In this document: in pieces, positions 17,354 to 24,171 of the stretch
Layout: each line of letters opens with the position of its first letter
Numbering within the stretch: the stretch's first letter is position 1
DNA from: Ophioceras dolichostomum
Taxonomy: Eukaryota; Ascomycota; Sordariomycetes; Magnaporthales; Ophioceraceae
Length of the DNA stretch: 24,171 nucleotides
NCBI GenBank assembly: GCA_003049485.1
Contig: PYST01000477.1
Coordinates: 1 to 24,171, forward strand
Reading direction: 5' to 3'
Program-made: the position numbers and the translations under genes
The notes under the pieces: model-generated
Database searches by the model: none
Told to the model about the DNA's origin: nothing
The model's input: only the letters and a program-made list of their open reading frames with translations

Positions 17354-19097
17354 ATGGGTTCCACGGCAGAAGACACTCCGAGCGCAACACCAGCGACGGC
17401 AGCGGCGGCGGCAGCGCCCTCGCAGTCGTCTCAGCCAACCCTCAACAGCTTAGCTGCTGAGGTGACGAAGCTGTCGCAAACTATCACGGACTTCATGAAA
17501 GAGCACAACATCCCGGAGCCGTCCTTCGCAGCCGACAGCGTGACGCGCTATGACGATAAGGCGGCCGAGATATTCATGACGCGCATGGCGCTGATCGACA
17601 AGCTCACCGACATGTGGTACCTGACCCAGGGGCCGAGCGAGAGCATCTTCAACTACGTCCACAGTGTGAGTTTCCAAGTTTTTCGTATGCATCACACAGC
17701 AGGGAGGGATTTTCCCACGTAACCCGCTCAAATCAGCGCAGCCGACCCGCCCTACCATCGCTTACATCCCTTTCCCTGCCTCCACCACCAGGCAATGCCA
17801 GACGCCGCGGTCCTCAACGTCCTCAACTACTTCGACTTCTGGTCCGCCGTTCCTCTCACCGGCTCAGCCTCCCACGCGACCATCGCCTCGCACGTCCGCC
17901 TTCCCGAGGAAGTCGTCTCTCGCATACTCGAGCACGCCATCACACTGCGGCTCTTCGCGCCATCCCCTTCTCCTTCTCCACCTACCGTCGACGGCAAGAC
18001 CCAGATCCAGCACAGCGCCCGCTCCGCCGCTATGGCGAAGAGCAAGGGGCTGCAGGCGCTGGTGTCGTCCGTGCTCGACGACGCGGGCGCGCCGATGCTG
18101 GTGCTGCACGAGGCGCTGGACAGGTACAGTCGAGACAAGAAGGAGCTGACGCAGGAGGTGGGCGAGACGGCGTTTGCGCTGCTGCATGGTGAGGGGAATA
18201 AAGGGTTCAAGAACTCGTGGGAGATGCTTGAGGAGGACGGCGAGGGCGAGAGGAAAGGGTGGAGGGCGAGGAACTTTGCCGAGTTCATGCTGTATCTCAA
18301 GGACATCTTCAGCTTTGAGGATGTCACGAGGGATATGTATGATTGGGCGTCGTTGGGGGAGGCCAAGGTTGTTGATGTAAGTCACCCGCCCCCTGCCGCC
18401 CGCTGCATCAGTGCTCTTCTACGCTCACTTGTCACCGAACCGCTCCGCTGGATGATTGGGCTTCAACCGACGCAGAGGATGGAGAGCAGCATGCCGATCT
18501 GCTGATCGACCTATCCCGCTTCCCGCTAACTTGCCTATACAGATCGGCGGCTCATCCGGCCACGACGCCATCTTCCTCGCCCGGACCTTCCCGAACCTGA
18601 CCTTCGTGGTCCAAGACCTCCCCAAAGTCCAATCCGTCTTCGACGCCAACCTCCCCGGCGAACTAAAGTCCCGCATCACCTTCACGCCCCACTCCTTCTT
18701 CTCGCCGCAGCCCGAGCAGGACGCGGACGTGTTCCTCATCAAGATGATACTGCACGACTGGCCCGACGCCGAGGTGTCGCTGATCCTCTCGAACCTGATC
18801 CCGGCGCTGCGCCCGGGGAACAGGGTGTTGATTGTGGAGTACATCGGCAACAGGGAGGGGCTGGAGGGGTATTCTGAGGCGGATGAGAGGAGCAAGAAGG
18901 ACGCGCTTCCGCGGACGGTGAGGAACATGGGCTCTGCCACGGACGTGAGGGTGATGGCGTTGTTTAATTGCAGGGAGAGGGCCGTGGGAGAGTGGGGGAG
19001 GCTGCTGAAGAAGGCGGACGAGAGGTTTGAGGTCGCCAAGGTGAAGGCTGGGCCGCATGATTTCTTTGCCGTTATTGAGGCCATGTGGAGGGGTTGA
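17354..19097 (+). CDS. SAM-dependent O-methyltransferase (COMT-like), three exons
   Basis: Exons 17354-17665, 17792-18376 and 18543-19097 join, both in phase 0, to 483 residues. The first 100 residues, after an Ala/Ser-rich start, and exon 2 form the helical dimerisation part seen in fungal family-2 O-methyltransferases (PDAAVLNVLNYFDFWSAVP, then the helix-turn-helix-like SHATIASHVRLPEEVVSRIL). Exon 3 is the catalytic half. The SAM-binding loop VVDIGGSSG (297-305) spans intron 2. It is followed by FVVQDLP, the catalytic His in ILHDWPD (His370), a Glu at about 398, and the C-terminal MALFNCRERAVGEW pattern. Everything expected of an active enzyme is there. It should methylate a phenolic hydroxyl on a small molecule; the substrate is unknown. 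I preferred the start at 17354 over 17222 because the TATA-like box is at 17207. It lies on the same strand between the monooxygenase and the epimerase-like gene. Confidence 0.9.
17666..17791 (+). other. Intron 1 of the O-methyltransferase
   Basis: Donor GTGAGT, acceptor ACCACCAG, and a CTTAC branch-like site at 17761-17765, about 27 bases before the acceptor. Length is 126 bases. Splicing joins the codons for His-Ser to Ala-Met-Pro-Asp in frame; retention would hit a stop at 17720. Confidence 0.85.
18377..18542 (+). other. Intron 2 of the O-methyltransferase
   Basis: Donor GTAAGT, acceptor CCTATACAG, and a perfect CTAAC branch site at 18526-18530. Length is 166 bases. Splicing restores the SAM-binding VVD-IGGSSG motif across the junction, strong independent support. 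Confidence 0.93.
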
Positions 19098-19961
19098 GAA
19101 AGGTTAACAAATGGTGGCCGACGTCACCTTGATGCATCGCCTTTGTGTTTTAGAGTCGGCGAAGGACCGTTGCCAACCGGACTTCAGTGTTTGACGGCTC
19201 GCTCGCCAGCTTCTGTTGTACCTCATGAGTCTCACCGTCTCGGCGAGAGAGATGTTCCTGAGTCCGCGGCGTGAACGCGCGTACCTACCAATTTAGACAC
19301 CAGCCATCATCAAATCGCACTCCGTAGTCGTAAAGTCCGGCAGGATGGCAGGTGGGAAAGCGGTCGGGCGGTCCGGAGATATGCGGGGATTGCGCTAGCA
19401 ACCCCACAGACGGCCGCCAATCTTCCCCAACGATAGCTGACATATCGTGCACTTCAGATTGTCATGACGTAATCTTCCACAGAAGACGTACCCGTAGCCA
19501 GACTACCGCAGAGAAGAGATACAGAAAAGATACGACATGGCTAATGGTGAGCCGTACGATCTAGTAGTTCATACATCCGGTCGGAGACTTTTAGTGAAGA
19601 ACACTTCCAAAAGGGGGAGTTCGTTACAGCCGATATGGCTTACCCTAACTCGGGCATCTGATTACCTTTCTCTTCGAGGTTGATGATGAGCTGCAGCAGG
19701 AAGACTGATACGCATACAGCTAGATGCAGGACTCTGCATGTTCATTGTCTACCTCCTGGTGGCAGGAGCAATACATAAATACTGCCGTCCTCATCCTCCT
19801 TCAAAGTCCTCCCTCCCGATCTCACATCTCATCCCCAAGACAAACCAGCCATCACTGCCTCGATCTACCCAGTCTTCAACAAAGCATTCCGCCTCCGACT
19901 ACAACAAACCCCAGCCAACACCAACGAGAAACCGACCACTCGCTCATCAAAATCCCTCAAG
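19098..19961. other. Intergenic, promoter of the SDR gene
   Basis: No coding sequence is supported. A weak TATA-like ACATAAAT lies at 19773-19780, followed by a long C/A/T-rich leader typical of fungal 5' ends. An out-of-frame open frame starting at 19724 runs through this leader and is chance. Confidence 0.45.
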
Positions 19962-21011
19962 ATGTCGACCACCGCATCCTCTCCAGGAGCCACCAAGCCC
20001 AAGCCCCGCCTCTTCATCACAGGCGCCAGTGGCTACCTCGGCACAGTCCTAGCAACCCAAGCCATCGCCAAGGGCTACAACGTGCACGGCCTCTCCCGCA
20101 CGCCCGCCAGCGACTCCGCCCTCCTCGCCCTCGGCGCGACGCCCGTCCGCGGCGACCTCACCTCCCTCTCCGTCCTCCGGTCCGAGTCCCGCGCCGCCAC
20201 CGCCGTGATCTCCCTGGCGACCGCGTACGTCTTCGGCGGGCCTCTCGGCTACGACGCCGCCTTCCCCGTCGACGCTGCCGCGCTCGAGGCCATGGCCGAG
20301 GGCCTGTCCGAGTCTTCTGAGTCCAACGACTCGCCGGGGGCGCTGGTGGTGACGAGCGGCACGCTGATCGTGTCCCCCGACGAAGACGGCGGAGAAACGG
20401 ACGAGGACGCGCGGACGAAACCCAGCCCGCTCAACACGCGGGCGAAGGCGGAGGCGCACGCGCTGGGCCTCGCCGACAAGTTCCCAAACCTCCGAATCTC
20501 GGCCGTGAGGCTCGCGCCGTTCGTGTACGGGCGGGGAGGCAGCGGCGTGGCGAGGCTGTTGGAGGCGTTCCACAGGATCGGCGAGGGGCTGGTCGTCGGT
20601 GAGGGTGGTGGTGGCAAAAACAAGACGACGGTCGTGCACGTCGATGATGCGGCGAGGCTTTATCTTCTTGCTGTGGAGAATGGAGGGAGAGGGGACAAAA
20701 ACAAAAAGCCGCGCGCGTACAACGCGAGCGGGTCGACGGACGTGACGGTCGGCGAGATCTGCAGGGCTGCTGCCGAGAGGCTGGGCGTCGAGGTGAAGGA
20801 GGTTGGGCTCGAGGAGGCGAAGGGGAAGTTGGGGGAGACGTTTGCGACATTTTTGACGTTGGAGAATCGGGCGAGTGGGGAGAGGGCGAAGAGGGAGCTG
20901 GGGTGGGCAGTGGAGGGGGCCGGTGTGTTGGAGGAGATCGAGAGGGGTTCGTATGGGGAGGTTGTGGATGGGTTGAAGAAAGCGCAGGAGGGGAAGAAGT
21001 CTTCTGGCTGA
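19962..21011 (+). CDS. Extended SDR / NAD-dependent epimerase-dehydratase-like protein
   Basis: A 349-residue single-exon protein. RLFITGASGYLG gives GxxGxxG at residues 21-27, followed by HGLSRT at the end of the second strand. Later features fit extended SDRs: VVTSGT (about 130), VRLAPFVYG (the substrate-side RxPxxVYG), VVHVDDAARLYLLAV, and the AYNASGSTDVTVGEI strand-helix. At the expected YxxxK site the sequence is NTRAK, with Asn158 in place of Tyr and Lys162 kept. Atypical SDRs without the Tyr exist, so it may be a reductase of altered mechanism or a non-catalytic binder. Two short Lys-Asn-Lys insertions lie in loops. The start ATG follows a C/A-rich leader and gives the complete Rossmann strand. 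It is the same strand as the O-methyltransferase, 864 bases upstream, so co-expression is plausible but not shown. Confidence 0.88.
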   Translation: MSTTASSPGATKPKPRLFITGASGYLGTVLATQAIAKGYNVHGLSRTPASDSALLALGATPVRGDLTSLSVLRSESRAATAVISLATAYVFGGPLGYDAAFPVDAAALEAMAEGLSESSESNDSPGALVVTSGTLIVSPDEDGGETDEDARTKPSPLNTRAKAEAHALGLADKFPNLRISAVRLAPFVYGRGGSGVARLLEAFHRIGEGLVVGEGGGGKNKTTVVHVDDAARLYLLAVENGGRGDKNKKPRAYNASGSTDVTVGEICRAAAERLGVEVKEVGLEEAKGKLGETFATFLTLENRASGERAKRELGWAVEGAGVLEEIERGSYGEVVDGLKKAQEGKKSSG

Positions 21012-21417
21012 GAGATGACGCCCTGCTGGATTGGGTCCGGAGAGTTGTTGAGAGGAGCCGACCGTGCTTTGGGGGAAAGATCTTTCTTTTGGGGGGTGTG
21101 TAGATGGCGCCGTCATGTACGTGCTCCAGGCTGATGACGACCGACGTGGCCATGTTTCGTACGACGCAGGTGCCCAAGCAACGCAAGGGACTTAAAATCA
21201 GTAGCAATAGCACATATATCGCGTGTTGCCTCTCACCAATTATCGCGATCATCGAACACCCTCGGTGGTTGCTGTGATATTTCCCGTTATCTTCTTTTTG
21301 CGGGGTTGCAAGTTCTTGAGAAGGCGTCCCGTCGTCCGCCTCTCCGGTGCTTTTGTCCAACACATGCTGATCCCGTCCCGACCATGACCGCCATCACTCA
21401 TCCTTTCCACCATCACA
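21012..21417. other. Convergent intergenic region
   Basis: This region lies between the 3' ends of the SDR gene and the minus-strand hypothetical gene. No gene or clear terminator is visible. Confidence 0.4.
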
Positions 21418-22668
21418 TCACCTCTCCCTTCTCTCAATCTCGGATTCAAGCACCCTCCTCGCACTGTCCCTGACACTCTCAAGCGCCGTAATCTGATTCT
21501 CGATGGCCACTCTCAGAGTCCTCGCAGTCATTACGAACGGGTCCCTGCTACACCCCACACCGATCGCCGGCAGTGGCCGCGCCAACACCTCGCTGACTGG
21601 CCGGATCCACTCCTTGACGGTAGTCACGTTGGCTTCCGTCCGGGTCAGCGCACCGATAGCAAATGTGATGAGGTCGGGGGCCGGGGGATCGGTTGTGTCC
21701 TGTGCGCCGTTGGTCGCCAGTGATGAAGACAACACTGATGATAATGGGGCGACTCGGCTTCGCGCAGCAGGAGTGGTCGCCTTGGTCGACGGGTTATTCA
21801 CATGTGGGTCAGGTAGAGTTTGGATTGGTGGCCCTGCTGGGCTTTGCGAAACGGACGGCGGGTCCTCGATGTATAGGTTCCTCTCGATGTCCCCGTCCTC
21901 CGTCTTGATGGGAGCCCAAGTCCATTCCACTTCCGCGGCAAGCGCGGCTCCCGGACATCCGCCTCCAACGGTAAAGTCGAAGTCAATCACCTGCGCCGCT
22001 ACCGGGGAAGCGACTTCGACACCACCAGTTGCCTGCTCCACTTCCTCGCCGATCTCACCGCCCGCGACGTCCTCATCAAGGTCGTCCGCAGGCGGGACAC
22101 CGCTGTCACGCAAGTCGGGGCCGTTCCACATTGCCGCCTCTTCGTAATCATACACAACAAAGATGCATTCTTCCTGCTCTCCGGGTGGATGACAAGCAGC
22201 GGCGGGTGTGCGATGCAGGATCCTGTTGCTGGAGGTGGTCGAAGATACGAGTGCCTCCCCGTTCGCGTCGGTGAGGTTGACCATCTCCTGCATGCGCAGC
22301 AGCGCGCTAGCGGCGGCCGACTCCGCCCAGCGCGGCCTGTCCGGGCAGTACTGGTACACGGCGGTGAGGCACACGCCGCCGTTCTGCCAGAGCCCCGGGA
22401 GCGACACGCCAGCGTCAAGCGCCAAATGGGTTATCTTCAGCAGGGTGCGCAGCGCCCCGGCGCTGGCGCTGTTGTTGCGCGAGAGGAACCGGAGGTAGAC
22501 ATAGGCGTCGCCTCCCCAGAGCTGCTCGAGGCGGCCCCGCAAAAATTCCTTTCGTCGGATTTCCCGGGCGCTCAGCTTTGCGTAATGGTGCTGGGTGATT
22601 AGGCTCCTTCTTCTGACCTTTTCGTTCGAAGGTCGTCCCGCTATTTGCGTGGAAAAGGGATGCTTGAA
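21418..22668 (-). CDS. Unrecognised protein, 5' end unresolved
   Basis: The frame stays open on the minus strand for 416 codons, from a stop at 22669-22671 to the TGA at 21418-21420, but its first 120 codons contain no ATG. Those upstream codons still look like real protein (LITQHHYAKLSAREIRRKEF, then LRGRLEQLWGGDAYVYLRFLS), so translation must start in an unassigned upstream exon. A TTG at 22540-22542 would cut off this conserved-looking part and is not a credible start. The N-terminal third is helical and includes ALRTLLKITHLALDAG and a Cys-containing stretch. The middle is acidic and disordered (DDLDEDVAGGEIGEEVE), and the C-terminus is a probable coiled coil (ENQITALESVRDSARRVLESEIERRER). 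I do not recognise a family. A possible acceptor (TTCAAG at about 22666-22671) follows a pyrimidine tract, but the nearest donor leaves a stop in frame. Gene real: fairly confident. Boundaries: poor. Confidence 0.55.
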   Translation of the reverse strand, partial: FKHPFSTQIAGRPSNEKVRRRSLITQHHYAKLSAREIRRKEFLRGRLEQLWGGDAYVYLRFLSRNNSASAGALRTLLKITHLALDAGVSLPGLWQNGGVCLTAVYQYCPDRPRWAESAAASALLRMQEMVNLTDANGEALVSSTTSSNRILHRTPAAACHPPGEQEECIFVVYDYEEAAMWNGPDLRDSGVPPADDLDEDVAGGEIGEEVEQATGGVEVASPVAAQVIDFDFTVGGGCPGAALAAEVEWTWAPIKTEDGDIERNLYIEDPPSVSQSPAGPPIQTLPDPHVNNPSTKATTPAARSRVAPLSSVLSSSLATNGAQDTTDPPAPDLITFAIGALTRTEANVTTVKEWIRPVSEVLARPLPAIGVGCSRDPFVMTARTLRVAIENQITALESVRDSARRVLESEIERRER

Positions 22669-23059
22669 TTACAGAAAAGAAGAAGGCTTAGTGGCGCGGG
22701 GAAGGGCAAGATTTTTGATGAGGTTGAGCTCCTTTACCCGGCGTCAATCGCGTGTTGTGTGCGGCGCGTGTTTCCGATCGTTCCTCCCTTTTGATGCCTC
22801 GGTCGATCCCGTCATACGAAACGAGATCAGGAAAGGTTGAGGCTGGAAATGCATGTTACGTGATCCAGGACGACTTGATGAAGACCATCTTATCACATGA
22901 TCATATCGACCTCACCTAACTTACAAGCGTCATGTATTGAAGTTCCATTCGATTTTCGGTCTCAGCGCAGCTCTTCTTGGCGTTTGCTTTCCGAAATAGC
23001 ATCAGTGGTCTCACAGGGGTCGGCCCTGGTGCTCTGTTCATCCCCACGCTTTGCTCGAC

Positions 23060-23077
23060 TGACGTCAAGTGACGTCG
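23060..23077. promoter_or_regulatory. Two CRE-like bZIP sites one helical turn apart
   Basis: TGACGTCA at 23060-23067 is followed by TGACGTCG at 23070-23077, a 10-base period that puts both on the same face of the helix. TGACGTCA is the consensus for ATF/CREB-type bZIP factors such as fungal Atf1/AtfA. They lie about 390 bases upstream of the open frame of the minus-strand gene, a fitting promoter position. Confidence 0.45.
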
Positions 23078-23544
23078 AGGCTCCCACTTTTCGCGGCGCT
23101 GCAGTTTAAGGAGCGAGAAAGATCGTTCTGACAAGATGCGTAGGAATCGTTGTGGGAAAGGTGTGGATGAGAGAAAAGCTCGGAGGATAGGAAAGGAAGA
23201 AGGGTGAGGGCAAAAATCAAGGGTAAAAGAGCGGAAGAAACATGAACGGTAGGCCGTCTCGCACCAGCGACGCCTCCTCACGCTTCCAAAGTACTCCACC
23301 TCATATAGTACAGCAAGCAACCAAAGAAGCAAGCGCTCGACCATATGGCCATCTGTTCAATGTTGGAGAAACACGTCGCGCTTCCGGATCTCCATGCTTG
23401 GAGTTGGGAGCCCTTCCCACCACCTGTCAGAAGATTCTACCAACTGCCCGAAGGTTCTATGGACTTCCATGATGTTCCAGAACGATGCTTGATAATAGCT
23501 TCTATGACCTTCGACGTGATTCATCTCTCCACTCTAGAGGTCTA

Positions 23545-23552
23545 TAAAAGAC
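23545..23552 (+). promoter_or_regulatory. TATA box without an identified gene
   Basis: A perfect TATAAAAG followed by a C/T-rich leader-like stretch (about 23610-23690). The first ATGs downstream (23714, 23821) open only tiny frames of 14 and 6 codons. It could drive a non-coding RNA, a short-exon gene I cannot see, or nothing. Confidence 0.35.
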
Positions 23553-24060
23553 CGTCCATTCACTCTGTGGATAGGCAGAATAAGAAGGGCAAGGGCTCTT
23601 CAATACACTCATTCAAATAGTTCCCTTCTCTCTTTTCCAATACCACCCAATCCCATTCCCTCAACGCCTGTTTCGACGGTCGGACTGTAGCTGCCTCCCA
23701 TTCACAGTATTTCATGTGTGGATGCAGACAAAGGTCAGCTCTCCGCGCGGAACGTTGAGGTCAAGCCTTCTTTTGGGTTAGGAACAAAGAATCACGGCGT
23801 CATCCGAGGCAACTGAAACAATGGGAGCTCCGGTGCTGTGACGATTCTGATTCCTCCGCGACCTAGATGATTGTCAGAGGAACGACGAACAATGCGATAC
23901 ACCCAGCATATGAAGGAAAGAAGGGGCGACGCTCCCAAAGGAAACAAATGTCTGTGTAGCTTCAACAAAGGTACTTCACTCCCCTCTCTCAGTCACTGTC
24001 CTTAGACTACACCGTACAATGTGACAACGGCAGGCTTCCCGCTAGCCCATCGAGCTGCTC

Positions 24061-24068
24061 TATTTAAA
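24061..24068 (+). promoter_or_regulatory. TATA-like box near the window edge
   Basis: TATTTAAA followed by an A/C-rich stretch to the end of the window. It may be the core promoter of a plus-strand gene starting beyond 24171. Confidence 0.3.
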
Positions 24069-24171
24069 TCGGCCCCCTCTACCGGGCTCACGTCGCCGAT
24101 ATAATCGACTCGGCGTCAGACGCAAGAACACTCTACAAAATCACAAGCTGGCACAAACTTAGCCCCGCGGT

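Larger units (their letters stand above)
22669..24171. other. Gene-poor right end
   Basis: About 1.5 kb with no supported complete gene. It should contain the 5' exon(s) and promoter of the minus-strand gene. A 142-codon minus frame at 22916-23344 and short plus frames at 23242-23620 have no motifs. The far end has a TATA-like box and an A/C-rich stretch that may lead into a plus-strand gene beyond the window. Confidence 0.4.

Noticed and set aside
20049..21116. 355-codon minus frame over the SDR gene
   Set aside because: Antisense shadow with Arg/Pro/His-rich composition; the plus frame has intact SDR motifs.
22595..22840. 81-codon plus frame starting MIRLLLLTFSF
   Set aside because: Looks like a signal start but lies antisense to protein-like codons of the minus-strand gene and has no continuation.

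Overview
The window looks like nuclear DNA of a filamentous ascomycete (Pezizomycotina, probably a Sordariomycete-like species). The signs are short GT-AG introns with GTGAGT or GTAAGT donors and CTNAC branch sites, genes with GC-rich third codon positions in a sparse, less GC-rich background, TATA boxes 145-235 bases before starts, and typical fungal families: WSC domains with DUF1996, a COMT-like O-methyltransferase, an FAD monooxygenase and NmrA-like proteins. No rRNA, tRNA, CRISPR or bacterial operon structure is visible.

Left part (1-6100): an intact NmrA/SDR-like Rossmann protein (766-1998, +) with its own TATA box, then a large secreted DUF1996 protein with three WSC domains (3888-6071, +).

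Middle part (6200-11600): a zone of decay. It holds a short coding-like remnant on the minus strand (6263-6529), an NmrA-like pseudogene whose segments lie in three frames (7574-8394, +), a (GAT)25 microsatellite, an exact 100-base duplication around a single N that is most likely an assembly joint (8795-8995), a SET-domain pseudogene on the minus strand with its NHSC signature lost (about 9556-10454), and a doubtful low-complexity Gln/Asp-Pro-repeat ORF (11013-11528, -).

Right part (12361-22668): three tailoring-type enzymes on the plus strand, namely an FAD-dependent monooxygenase (12361-13773), an O-methyltransferase with two introns (17354-19097) and an extended SDR/epimerase-like oxidoreductase (19962-21011). 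A 100-residue secreted six-cysteine protein (14180-14482, -) and a roughly 170-base structured, possibly MITE-like, element (14762-14934) sit between the first two. An unrecognised minus-strand gene (21418 to about 22668) has lost or unresolved 5' exon(s). From about 22670 to the end I see only regulatory-looking sequence: tandem CRE sites and two TATA boxes.

Taken together, hydroxylation, O-methylation and NAD(P)-dependent reduction or epimerisation could act in one secondary-metabolite or aromatic-catabolism pathway. No PKS, NRPS, terpene synthase, transporter or transcription factor is in the window, so joint function is inference. Product names rest on motif recognition only; no database search was run.
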